From NCBI RefSeq assembly GCF_900115435.1, contig NZ_FOWK01000001.1:186001-250000 (forward strand): 64,000 bases of DNA, written 5' to 3'. The position numbers were made by a program, and so were the translations under genes. How positions within the stretch are numbered: the stretch's first letter is position 1; each line of letters starts with the position of its first letter. Below are positions 7,755 to 16,561 of this stretch, one piece after another. The notes below the pieces were generated by a model. The model worked only from the letters and a program-made list of their open reading frames with translations, ran no database searches and was not told where the DNA came from. This DNA comes from Prevotella sp. tf2-5. Lineage in GTDB: Bacteria; Bacteroidota; Bacteroidia; Bacteroidales; Bacteroidaceae.

Positions 7755-8347
7755 GTCGTATGTGGCTGGTGTGCATCGACGAGTATAACGCCAAGACAGA
7801 GCGGGAGCAAGCGAAGATCAAACGACTGTTGACAGAGAAGGACGTGCAGGCAAGGAAGATGCGCTCCGACCAGTACACGATGATACCCCGCCTTTGCTCA
7901 TTCATCGCCACCACTAACGACAGCACACCCTTGCCCAGTGGGGACGGCAGTCGTCGCTACCTGTGCGTGGAGGTGACAGGAGAGATTGACATGACAGCCC
8001 CCATACCCTATAAACAGATGTATGCGCAGGCGATGACAGAGTTGCGTCAGAAGGGTTGCGTCTACTGGTTTACCAGTGAGGACGAGCAGGAGATTCAGGA
8101 GCATAACATGCCTTATCAGCAACTATCGTCCCCAGAACTGATCTTACAGAGTCTGTTTGAGCCGACGAACCAGCATAGTAAGAAGTATTTCTGGACTGTC
8201 ACGGATATCCAGAAAGAGATTTCCAAACACTTGAAGGCAAGCGATGTACCTAACCTGAAATCGTTGGGAACAGCTATCAAGCGGCTCAACTTCCCCAAAG
8301 GAGGAATCAGTGGTATTCGCGGCTATTATATGACTCTCAGGAAATAA
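7682..8347 (+). pseudogene. VirE-type ATPase, C-terminal part of the same disrupted gene
   Basis: Overlapping the first half in another frame, this 221-codon frame carries the later part of a VirE-type ATPase: MWLVCIDEYNAKTERE (Walker B-like), then DVQARKMRSDQYTMIPRLC, IATTNDSTPLPSGDGSRRY (sensor-like), YKQMYAQAMTEL, and a C-terminal winged-helix-like tail ending GISGIRGYYMTLRK. Intact relatives carry a Walker A lysine about 100-150 residues before the Walker B block, but here Walker B comes about 30 residues after the ATG. The ATG at 7682 has no promoter of its own. The fragment is probably inactive as an ATPase, unless a frameshift restores a short form. Confidence 0.7.
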
Positions 8348-8364
8348 ATAGATGGGTGGAATGC

Positions 8365-8470
8365 TGTAGCAGGATTGTAGCACCATTGTAGCAGGATAAA
8401 TCCCCATCCTGCTACAGCCTCCACCCTTTATTTATCGACATTTCAACCACATTGTAGCAGGGATAGCAGG
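8365..8470 (-). repeat. Right arm of 106-bp inverted repeat
   Basis: Reverse complement of 6208-6313 (about 95 of 106 positions by hand). A 43-base portion, 8434-8476, also occurs in direct orientation at 61868-61910 with two differences. The arm lies between the primase remnant and the ROK kinase promoter. Confidence 0.85.
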
Positions 8471-8522
8471 ATTTTAGGAATTTTTAGGCATATAAAAATG
8501 TGGGATTTTGAAATATAATGTC

Positions 8523-8530
8523 TATCTTTG
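8523..8530 (+). promoter_or_regulatory. -7 box of the ROK kinase gene
   Basis: TATCTTTG, 33 bases before the ATG at 8564. No TTTG is present at the standard spacing. The box also shows that the earlier in-frame ATG-like start at 8528 would lie within the promoter. Confidence 0.5.
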
Positions 8531-8563
8531 CAAGCGGAACTAAAATTCTTATATACAAAAACT

Positions 8564-9544
8564 ATGCAAGCGACCAGTATCAAGAAGCGCGTCATCGGTG
8601 TAGACATCGGTAATGCCGTGACTTCCTATGCGATTGTTGACGTTCGTGGCAACGTGATTGCCCACGACCAGTTCGCCACCCCCGACTATCCCGACATCAA
8701 CAGGTATGTTGAGAAGTTGACGGAGAGCATTGTGGAGATCGCAGAGGCTAACGGCGGCTACGAGGCTATCCGCTCAGTAGGTATCAGTTGTCCGAGTGCC
8801 TCCCATACCTCCGGCTGCATCGAGAATGCCGCCAACCTCCCATGGAAAGGTATCATACCCTTGGCTGCCATGCTCCGCGACCGACTGGGAATCGCTGTCG
8901 CCTTAGGGAACGATGCCCATAACACAGCACTGGGTGAGAAGATGTACGGCTCTGCGCATGGTATGAAGAACTTCATCGTGCTGAACCTCGGTGTCGGACT
9001 GGGCAGTTGTTTCTTCTCCGAAGGACACGAGCATCAAGGAGCCCAAGGCTATGCCGGTGAGATTGGACATACCTGTCTGAAGGACGACGGCAGACCCTGT
9101 CCCTGCGGACTCAAAGGATGTCTGGAGACTTACGTTGCCGCTGCGGGTATCGTCCAGACAGCGAAAGAGTTGCTTGCGGAGAGTGATACCCCCTCGAAGA
9201 TGCGTGACATAGAGCATTTGGATGCCAAGACCATCTCCGCCTTATGTGATGAGGGTGACGAACTTGCCATAGAGGTATACCGCCGCACCGGCTATCTGTT
9301 CGGTATCGGACTTGCCACCTATGCCTCTATTGTCAACCCTGAGGCAATCATCATTACGGGAGGTGTCTCCCATGCCGGCAAATGGTTGCTAGAGCCTACC
9401 CAGGAGTCATTCGAGAACCATGTCTTCCGTAATATGCGGGGCAAAGTGTTGGTGACCCTCTCAGAACTGAACGACCAGGAGCGTGATGTCTTAGGAGCCA
9501 GTGCCCTTGCCTGGGAGGTACAAGAGTATTCTTTGTTCAAATAA
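8564..9544 (+). CDS. ROK family sugar kinase, probable glucokinase
   Basis: A 326-residue ROK protein (start chosen after the promoter box: MQATSIKKRVIGVDIG). The phosphate-binding loop is VIGVDIGNAVTSY and the catalytic region is GNDAHNTALGE. The ROK signature with zinc ligands is AGEIGHTCLKDDGRPC, PCGLKGCLE, that is, CxCGxxGCxE. The family phosphorylates glucose, N-acetylmannosamine or related sugars with ATP, and some members act as repressors through an added N-terminal helix-turn-helix, which is lacking here. Its position at the head of a starch degradation region supports glucose as substrate. The protein is cytoplasmic, with no signal peptide. GNAV replaces the more usual GGTN after DIG, a small departure that may affect substrate preference. 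Confidence 0.8.
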   Translation: MQATSIKKRVIGVDIGNAVTSYAIVDVRGNVIAHDQFATPDYPDINRYVEKLTESIVEIAEANGGYEAIRSVGISCPSASHTSGCIENAANLPWKGIIPLAAMLRDRLGIAVALGNDAHNTALGEKMYGSAHGMKNFIVLNLGVGLGSCFFSEGHEHQGAQGYAGEIGHTCLKDDGRPCPCGLKGCLETYVAAAGIVQTAKELLAESDTPSKMRDIEHLDAKTISALCDEGDELAIEVYRRTGYLFGIGLATYASIVNPEAIIITGGVSHAGKWLLEPTQESFENHVFRNMRGKVLVTLSELNDQERDVLGASALAWEVQEYSLFK

Positions 9545-9588
9545 TATATAAATAGGTAAGACCTGGAAACCACAATAAAGGCAATGGA

Positions 9589-11220
9589 CTAATAAGTGCC
9601 GATTTTACAGATGTCATCCTCAAAAGTGTCCTTCGATACGGCACGTGCTTTCATTTTCGACCGATAGGTATAGATCGTGGTGATGCTGGAGCGCAGGATG
9701 TCCGCGATCCGCTGATTGTCAGTGATACCCAGTCGGATGAGGGCAAGGATCCGCAGTTCTGTGCTGAGTTTCTTGGCGTCATCAGGTTTCTCAAAGCGAT
9801 TCTCCTCCGTCATCAGTTTATTTACCTCGTCTATGAAGTTCGGATAGATATTCAGAAATGCCGTATCGAAGTTCTGGTGGAACAGGCGGACACCCTCATT
9901 GATAGTGGTGTAATTCTTCAACTCAGCATAGAGATCCTCCAACTTACGGTCACGAGCCAGTCGGTTGAGCAATTTATTACGCTCCTCTCCACGATGCACC
10001 AAGTCACTGCATAGTTGCAGGAAACGTCCGATATACTCTTCTTTGATGAGGTTATCCTCCTTCATCTGTCCGTTCAATGTTTGTATCTCCTCGTTATGGT
10101 GAGAAAGTTCCTCATTCATCAGGCTGATTTTACGGGAGGCGATACGCCGTTTCCGAAGCAAGGATAACGTGAAAAGCATCAGTGCTAAAAGCAATAATGC
10201 CGAAACGGAGACTGCCAGCAATAAGATGTTGGTTCGCCGCTGAGTCTGATTACGCGCCAAGTCATAGGCATTGGTGATGACTGGTGCCAGACGAGCCACC
10301 TGCAAACTACGTAATCCGCTGCCATACGCTTTAGCGTCACCACTGGCACGTGAAAGATAAATGTAGGCTTTCTCCAATTCACCCCTATCTAACAAAAATA
10401 GAGACAACTCACGGAAAGAGATATTCTCCAGGATCGCCCCCTGGACATCACTGATGGCACTGAGCAGAAGATAACGTTCCTGCATCTGCTGATCACCTTT
10501 ACGCATATAGAAAAAGGCAAGGGTACTGGCGACAATGGAGTAACGGCGGTCACCAGACTGGAAGGTAGGCAGGTAACGCTCAAACATACGGATTGCCCCA
10601 TCAATATCACCTGTCTCACAGATGTATCCAGCATAATTGGTAATATAGGCGAACGACTCTTTGGGAGCGACCTGCATCACTTTCTGACGGTAATACTGGG
10701 CACTATCAATATATTCACTGAAAAAGGGTGAGTACTGCGCCATCTCCGAACGGTAGAGATTAATTTCCACACGCTGGTTGTAATAGTCTACAAGGTCAGT
10801 GTCAGAAAGTCGCTCGGGGTGGATGGTCGTCAAGATTCTCTCAGCCTTGTTAAAGAGTCCACTGACAGACAGGATGTGTGAAAGTCTGATCAAACTGGCA
10901 GCATACTGTTCTTGTGGAACTCCTTCTTGTTCGGCAAGTGAAATATTCTTCCTTATATAATAATAGGCAGAGTCGAAACGGAAGGCAACATACTCATCGT
11001 ACAGACGCATATTGAACTCATAACGCTGGGAGGAGGAGAGATGGATGCCCTGTAATCCGTTACCGAGTGACTCGATATGACGTTCCTTGGCTGTCATGAT
11101 CTCATCGGAGAATGCGATAAGACTGTCAAGCGTTTGATATAGTTGGGGTATATTGGGAGTTGAGTGTACTTTCGGTACACAACAGACCACCAGCAATAAA
11201 AGGAAGAGACGCTTCATCAT
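9589..11220 (-). CDS. DUF6377 membrane-bound regulator, SusR-like
   Basis: A 543-residue protein with a signal peptide (MMKRLFLLLLVVCCVPKVHS), a periplasmic helical TPR-like region to about residue 325, and one membrane segment near 330-353 (LLLAVSVSALLLLALMLF). A coiled-coil follows, then a C-terminal helix-turn-helix of LuxR/SusR type (LSTELRILALIRLGITDNQRIADIL). This layout, a periplasmic sensor joined to a cytoplasmic DNA-binding domain, matches DUF6377 regulators and resembles SusR of Bacteroides thetaiotaomicron, which senses maltose and activates starch genes. It is transcribed divergently from the GH97-SusCD operon, about 260 bases from its start, so that operon is its likely target. 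It has its own promoter at 11257-11288. Confidence 0.75.
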   Translation of the reverse strand: MMKRLFLLLLVVCCVPKVHSTPNIPQLYQTLDSLIAFSDEIMTAKERHIESLGNGLQGIHLSSSQRYEFNMRLYDEYVAFRFDSAYYYIRKNISLAEQEGVPQEQYAASLIRLSHILSVSGLFNKAERILTTIHPERLSDTDLVDYYNQRVEINLYRSEMAQYSPFFSEYIDSAQYYRQKVMQVAPKESFAYITNYAGYICETGDIDGAIRMFERYLPTFQSGDRRYSIVASTLAFFYMRKGDQQMQERYLLLSAISDVQGAILENISFRELSLFLLDRGELEKAYIYLSRASGDAKAYGSGLRSLQVARLAPVITNAYDLARNQTQRRTNILLLAVSVSALLLLALMLFTLSLLRKRRIASRKISLMNEELSHHNEEIQTLNGQMKEDNLIKEEYIGRFLQLCSDLVHRGEERNKLLNRLARDRKLEDLYAELKNYTTINEGVRLFHQNFDTAFLNIYPNFIDEVNKLMTEENRFEKPDDAKKLSTELRILALIRLGITDNQRIADILRSSITTIYTYRSKMKARAVSKDTFEDDICKIGTY

Positions 11221-11256
11221 AAGTCAACAGAGTTTTGGGGTTTTATGTTTCGCCAA

Positions 11257-11288
11257 CAAAGATAAGTCTTTTTAGGATAAGCTCCAAA
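11257..11288 (-). promoter_or_regulatory. Promoter of the SusR-like gene
   Basis: On the minus strand: TTTG (11288-11285), 20 bases, TATCTTTG (11264-11257). A full match to the Bacteroidota pattern. Confidence 0.6.
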
Positions 11289-11414
11289 TGATTCTGTAGG
11301 AAAATAGCCAAATATGAATTGAAAAACTTTAGATTATACAAACTACTAATTTTCGCAACATTCTTATTGTCAGACAGATACATTTTGAGGCACTTTGATT
11401 TTTATTTGTTGTGC

Positions 11415-11445
11415 TTGGAAACTGATAGCATAAGTTCTAATTTTG
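11415..11445 (+). promoter_or_regulatory. Promoter of the GH97-SusCD operon
   Basis: TTGG-type -33 at 11415-11418, then TAATTTTG at 11438-11445 after about 19 bases. It is the first box upstream of the GH97 ATG at 11481 and lies in the region shared with the divergent regulator gene. Confidence 0.45.
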
Positions 11446-11480
11446 CCGTCGAATGCCAAAACATGATAAATACTAAAATT

Positions 11481-13520
11481 ATGAATAGGAACTTTTTAAG
11501 GTTAGTAGTTTGTTTTAGTTTAATGACTGTCTTCACCGCGTTGGGTAACGCAGCGAAGCATGTGACTTCACCCGACGGTCGGATTTCGTTGACCGTCGGA
11601 CTGAAGTCGGGCAAACCCTACTACACAGTCAATTATAACCAAACCCCTATTATCGCCCCGTCACATCTCGGTTTCCAACTTGACAAGGGAACACTGGGTG
11701 AGAATATGAGAATAACGGACGAGCATACCGACTCAAAGGACGAGACATGGCAGCAGCCATGGGGTGAGGACGAGACCATCCGTAACCATTATAACGAACT
11801 CACGGTTGACTTACAGGAGAAAACAGGAGCGAAGATGCGGATGAGTGTTATCTTCCGTGTGTTCAACGACGGAATAGGATTCAGATATGTGATTCATACT
11901 AATAATAATGAGAAATATTGTATTCTAGAGGAGTTGACCGAAATGACCTTGGCACACGATGCCAAGGCTTGGTCGATCCCCACCAACCGCACCGAGTATT
12001 TCGAGGGTATCTATACCTCTGACCTACTGAGCAAGAAGGATACGGTATGCACCCCATTGACCATTGAGTATGACAAGGATATTTATCTCGCTCTTCATGA
12101 GGCGGCATTAGAGGACTATGCCAGCATCAACCTGACACCACGAAACAACAGCGACGGCAGTGTACGCCTGCTGACGGCACTGACTCCTTGGCAAAACGGA
12201 GTAAAAGTCTATTGCGAGGGAACGAAGAAAACTCCTTGGCGCACTATTATAATAGGTACACGCGCAGGAGATTTGATAACTTCCCGTCTGATGCTGAACC
12301 TCAACGAGCCTTCTAAGATAGAGAACACATCATGGATAGAGCCAGGACGCTATATCGGCATCTGGTGGAGCATCCACAAGAAGCAGAACACCTGGGAGAT
12401 GGGACCCACTCACGGAGCAACCACACAAAACGTCAAAAGATATATCGATTTCGCCGCCCGTCACGGATTCAGTGGCGTGCTGGCTGAAGGCTGGAACCCT
12501 GGCTGGGGCAAGGGTGAGCAAATCAGTTACCTGAAGGCTTATCCCGACTTCGACATTGAGGAGGTTTGCCGTTATGCCCTCTCGAAAGGAGTCCGTTTTA
12601 TCGGACATACTGAGACATGGGGTAATACAAGACTTTTGGAGGAACAGATGGACGAGGCGTTCGCCTGGTACAATCGTCTGGGCATCCGTGCCGTGAAGAC
12701 AGGTTATGTAGGACACTACTTCGACGGTAAGGAACTTGCCAAGTCGCAATACGGCATCCGCCACTATCGCAAGGTAATAGAGTGTGCCGCCAAGCACCAG
12801 ATTATGATTGACAACCATGAGCCCGCCATGCCTACCGGTATCCAGCGTACCCTTCCCAACTTGATGACTCAGGAGGGTGTTCGTGGACAGGAATACAATG
12901 CCTGGGATGTTAGAGGCGGTAATCCACCTGCCCATACCGTTACCTTGCCATTCACCCGCTGTCTCGCAGGACCTACCGACTTCACCCCTGCCATCTTCAA
13001 TTTCTCGGAAGTGGTGAAGGGTACCCATCCTCACTCCACCCTTGCCAAGCAACTCGGTGAGTTCGTGGTCATCTACAGTCCGTTGCAGATGGCTGCCGAC
13101 GCTATCGAGAACTACGAGGGACAACCGGGACTGACCTTTATTGAGAGTTGCCCAACTACCTGGAGCCAGACTCTGGTACCAAATGGTGAGATTGGCAAAT
13201 ATGTCACTGTGGCACGTAAAGAAAGGCTACGGGTAGGCGACGGCACGTCGGGAATGCGTGATGGTGACCGATGGTTCGTAGGCAGTATCACCAATGAGGA
13301 GGCACGCCAGATCGACCTTTCCCTTGACTTCCTTGACAAAGGGATGACATACCACGCCGTCATCTATGAGGACGGACCGGATGCCGACTACGAGAAGAAC
13401 CCCTACCCTATGACCATCCGTCAGGAGGAAGTGACGAGCGAGAGCATATTGCACCTGAGCCTTGCCCGTAGCGGTGGTGCGGCGATTAGGATTGAAGGAT
13501 TGAAATCTATATACAAATAA
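11481..13520 (+). CDS. susB: GH97 alpha-glucosidase, SusB-like
   Basis: A 679-residue GH97 enzyme. The start MNRNFLRLVVCF is chosen over the upstream in-frame ATG at 11319 because it follows the promoter and opens a signal peptide (to about residue 24), so the enzyme should be periplasmic. Three glutamates match the inverting SusB type: E378 (HTETWG), E447 (NHEPAMPTG) and E471 (RGQEYNA). Their spacing of 69 and 24 residues equals that of E439, E508 and E532 in SusB. The calcium-dependent inverting GH97 enzymes release glucose from the non-reducing end of maltooligosaccharides. It is the first gene of the plus-strand operon, 31 bases before SusC. A second, longer GH97 lies at 37.4 kb. Confidence 0.92.
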   Translation: MNRNFLRLVVCFSLMTVFTALGNAAKHVTSPDGRISLTVGLKSGKPYYTVNYNQTPIIAPSHLGFQLDKGTLGENMRITDEHTDSKDETWQQPWGEDETIRNHYNELTVDLQEKTGAKMRMSVIFRVFNDGIGFRYVIHTNNNEKYCILEELTEMTLAHDAKAWSIPTNRTEYFEGIYTSDLLSKKDTVCTPLTIEYDKDIYLALHEAALEDYASINLTPRNNSDGSVRLLTALTPWQNGVKVYCEGTKKTPWRTIIIGTRAGDLITSRLMLNLNEPSKIENTSWIEPGRYIGIWWSIHKKQNTWEMGPTHGATTQNVKRYIDFAARHGFSGVLAEGWNPGWGKGEQISYLKAYPDFDIEEVCRYALSKGVRFIGHTETWGNTRLLEEQMDEAFAWYNRLGIRAVKTGYVGHYFDGKELAKSQYGIRHYRKVIECAAKHQIMIDNHEPAMPTGIQRTLPNLMTQEGVRGQEYNAWDVRGGNPPAHTVTLPFTRCLAGPTDFTPAIFNFSEVVKGTHPHSTLAKQLGEFVVIYSPLQMAADAIENYEGQPGLTFIESCPTTWSQTLVPNGEIGKYVTVARKERLRVGDGTSGMRDGDRWFVGSITNEEARQIDLSLDFLDKGMTYHAVIYEDGPDADYEKNPYPMTIRQEEVTSESILHLSLARSGGAAIRIEGLKSIYK

Positions 13521-13551
13521 CTATATTTATTTAACTTAAAACAACAACAAA

Positions 13552-16521
13552 ATGAAAAGAACATTTGAGCATTCCCGTCAAACGGGAAACGGCGTAAGCC
13601 TAAGGGCAATCCTACTGATGCTCGCAATGGTATTTTTTGCCTTGGATGTTTCGGCACAGACCACCATTAATGGTCATGTGAAGGATGACACAGGTGAAGG
13701 CATCATCGGAGCCAGTGTGATGGTCAAAGGTACGACAAACGGAACCGTCACTGACTTTGATGGTAATTTCCAACTGAAGTGTGAGACTGGTGCCACTCTG
13801 GTCATCACTTACATCGGCTTCGTGCCGCAGGAAGTGAAGGCGAAGAACAATTTGGACATCACTTTAAGAGAAGATGTCGCTCAGTTGAACGAAGTCGTAG
13901 TCGTTGGTTACGGCTCACTTGCCAAGAAAGAGATTTCAAGCTCAGTGGTACAGATCAACAAAGACCAGTTCAACCAAGGTGCTGCCAGTGACCCGATGGC
14001 ACTGATTGCCGGTAAGGTAACCGGACTGAACGTCGCTGCTACTGCCGATGCCAACCCGAATGCGATGACCGATATCCAGGTACGTGGTGCTGGTTCTCTG
14101 ACAGCAAGCAACGGCCCGCTGATTGTCATCGACGGTATTGCCGGTGGCGACCTGCGTAACATTGCCACTCAGGATGTCGAGAGCATCACCGTACTGAAGG
14201 ATGCCGGCTCTGCTGCTATCTATGGTACCCGTGGTGCCAACGGTGTTATCCTGGTAACCACAAAGAAAGGTTCTGGCACGGCTGGTGTGACGAATGTTAC
14301 CTACGACAGCTATATCGCCCTGAACTTCGCCAAGCCAAAACCAGACATCCTGTCCCCTGACGAGTTCCGTCGCTCACGCCGTGCCACTGACTATGGCGCT
14401 AGCACTGACTGGTGGGACGAGATAACCCGCTCGACCAGTTACAGTCTGAACCAGTACATCTCAATTGACAGTTCTACGAAGAACGGCTATTTTGGAGCCT
14501 CACTGAACTACAAAAGCGGTAACGGTCTAGACATCGTTTCCAAGCGTGAAGAGTATGGTGGACGCTTTGTCATGGAGCAACGCGTACTGCAAAACTACCT
14601 GCAGTTCAATGCGTCAGTCTCTGCTCGTAAAGTGCATGAGGACTGGGGCAATGATGGCCTGTTTGACACAGCACTGACCATGAACCCCACCATCCCTGTG
14701 AAAGGAGCCAACGGTAACTACTATCAGCCCAGTTCACCTTCAGGAATCCACAATCCTGTCAACGACCTGCTGAACAACGTCAACGAGGGTGACCGTACCT
14801 ATATCTTAGGTAATGCCGACGTAAAGGTGAACATCTTACAGCAGGAGATGCATAACCTGAGCACCTCACTGAGTTATGCACTTCAGTATAACGACCTGAA
14901 ATCGAACTTCTACACACCGACGACATCCAGTGAGAGTTACTGGACAGGCTTCGAAGGTCGTGCCAACGTCAACTACCAGAAGTGGTGGACCAACCGTTTA
15001 GAGTGGCTCATCAATTACACGTTGACACTAAAGAAGCACCAACTGAAGGCTGTTCTTGGTTATTCCTGGGAACGCTCAAAATGGGAGCAGAGTGGTAATG
15101 AGAACATGAACTTCGTCTATGACTCCATGTCTTGGTATGGTATCGGCAACGGTACGGCTCTAAAAGACGGTAAGGCTAATCTCTGGGGCGGCTCATCTGA
15201 ATCGACACTGATTGGTTTCTTCGGTCGACTGAATTACAACTATAACGATATGCTATATGCCTCAGCATCACTGCGGCACGAGGGTTCCACCAAGTTCGGT
15301 AAGAACAAAAAATGGGGAACCTTCCCTTCTATCTCATTGGCATGGGAAGTAACCAGTACACCTGGGTTGAAGGACACCTTCAAAATGTTCCAGAGTTTGA
15401 AGCCTCGCATCTCCTATGGTGTAACAGGTCGTTCGGATTTCGATGCTTATAAGTCACTCTCGACCTATAGCAGTTACAGTTCTTATTATTTGAACAACCA
15501 GTGGGTAATCGGATATGCACCCTCATTGAACGCCAATCCTGACTTGGCATGGGAGAAATCGACAGCCTTCAACGTTGGTATTGATTTCGTTACATTGAAC
15601 AGTCACTTGCGCGGTAGCATTGAGTATTTCGATCGCCGCTCTAAGGACCTGCTTTATAACTACACAGCTCCACAGCCTCCATTCATCTATGACAATATCT
15701 TGGTGAATGTTGGTACGACCAAGAACACTGGTCTTGAAATTTCACTCGACTACGACGTTCTCTCAAAGACTGCCGTGAAGTGGACCACCGGTGTCAACTG
15801 GAGTACAGGTACAACCAAGCTGACCAAGCTGTCAAGTGATGTCTATAAGGCAGCTTATCTGGATCTCTACCAGAAACCAGGTCTGGGCACCTCTGAATAT
15901 TTCTTCCGTGTAGAGGAAGGTGGAAAGATTGGTCAGTTCTATGGCTATGAGCATGCGGGTATTGACGAAACTGGTCAGTTGCTGATCTACGATAATGAGG
16001 GAGAGGCAAGACCAGTGGCTCAGGCAGATCCCGCTTGGAAGCGCAACATCGGCAACGGTGCCCCGAAACACTTCTTGTCGTGGAGCAACTCTTTCCGCTA
16101 CAAGAACTTCGACCTGAGCATGCTATTCCGCAGTGCCTTAGGGTATAAGATATTCAATATGCGCAAATATGGTATGGGACTGAAAGGATGTGGTACCGAC
16201 AACGTACTGCGCACTGCCTATACCGACTATAATAATATCACCTCTGGTGGTGGTGTTATTAGCAGTTACTTCCTGGAGAACGGCAACTACTTTAAACTCG
16301 ACAACGTGACAGTGGGTTACACCTTCACACCAAAGAAGCGTGAACTGATTGAGAGTCTGCGTGTCTATCTGACAGCAAAGAATCTCTTCACGCTGACAGC
16401 CTACGAAGGGAATGACCCTTCTATCGTTACCTCCAATGGTATTACCCCAGGTATCGACACAAATAGCGCCTATCCACAGGCTACGCAGGTAAGTCTCGGT
16501 GTAACGCTGAGATTCCACTAA
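13552..16521 (+). CDS. susC: SusC-type TonB-dependent transporter (operon 1)
   Basis: A 989-residue outer-membrane transporter. A signal peptide ends near FALDVSAQ (about residue 36). It is followed by a carboxypeptidase-regulatory-like domain (INGHVKDDTGEGIIGASV), the SusC box NEVVVVGYG, a plug domain (VRGAGSLTASNGPLIVIDG) and a beta-barrel ending in the aromatic-type C-terminus LGVTLRFH. SusC forms the pore through which SusD-bound oligosaccharides enter with TonB energy. It is preceded by GH97 and followed 40 bases later by SusD. A long N-terminal stretch before the hydrophobic core (MKRTFEHSRQTGNGVSLRA) is somewhat unusual. Starch or maltodextrin is the inferred substrate from the GH13, GH97 and starch-binding neighbours. 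Confidence 0.95.
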   Translation: MKRTFEHSRQTGNGVSLRAILLMLAMVFFALDVSAQTTINGHVKDDTGEGIIGASVMVKGTTNGTVTDFDGNFQLKCETGATLVITYIGFVPQEVKAKNNLDITLREDVAQLNEVVVVGYGSLAKKEISSSVVQINKDQFNQGAASDPMALIAGKVTGLNVAATADANPNAMTDIQVRGAGSLTASNGPLIVIDGIAGGDLRNIATQDVESITVLKDAGSAAIYGTRGANGVILVTTKKGSGTAGVTNVTYDSYIALNFAKPKPDILSPDEFRRSRRATDYGASTDWWDEITRSTSYSLNQYISIDSSTKNGYFGASLNYKSGNGLDIVSKREEYGGRFVMEQRVLQNYLQFNASVSARKVHEDWGNDGLFDTALTMNPTIPVKGANGNYYQPSSPSGIHNPVNDLLNNVNEGDRTYILGNADVKVNILQQEMHNLSTSLSYALQYNDLKSNFYTPTTSSESYWTGFEGRANVNYQKWWTNRLEWLINYTLTLKKHQLKAVLGYSWERSKWEQSGNENMNFVYDSMSWYGIGNGTALKDGKANLWGGSSESTLIGFFGRLNYNYNDMLYASASLRHEGSTKFGKNKKWGTFPSISLAWEVTSTPGLKDTFKMFQSLKPRISYGVTGRSDFDAYKSLSTYSSYSSYYLNNQWVIGYAPSLNANPDLAWEKSTAFNVGIDFVTLNSHLRGSIEYFDRRSKDLLYNYTAPQPPFIYDNILVNVGTTKNTGLEISLDYDVLSKTAVKWTTGVNWSTGTTKLTKLSSDVYKAAYLDLYQKPGLGTSEYFFRVEEGGKIGQFYGYEHAGIDETGQLLIYDNEGEARPVAQADPAWKRNIGNGAPKHFLSWSNSFRYKNFDLSMLFRSALGYKIFNMRKYGMGLKGCGTDNVLRTAYTDYNNITSGGGVISSYFLENGNYFKLDNVTVGYTFTPKKRELIESLRVYLTAKNLFTLTAYEGNDPSIVTSNGITPGIDTNSAYPQATQVSLGVTLRFH

Positions 16522-16561
16522 TATATAATAGAAGAACTGATTAATTAAAGATTAGAAAGTT

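Noticed and set aside
12330..13124. A 264-codon minus-strand frame opposite the first GH97 gene
   Set aside because: The plus-strand gene has all catalytic residues; the opposite frame has no domain signs.
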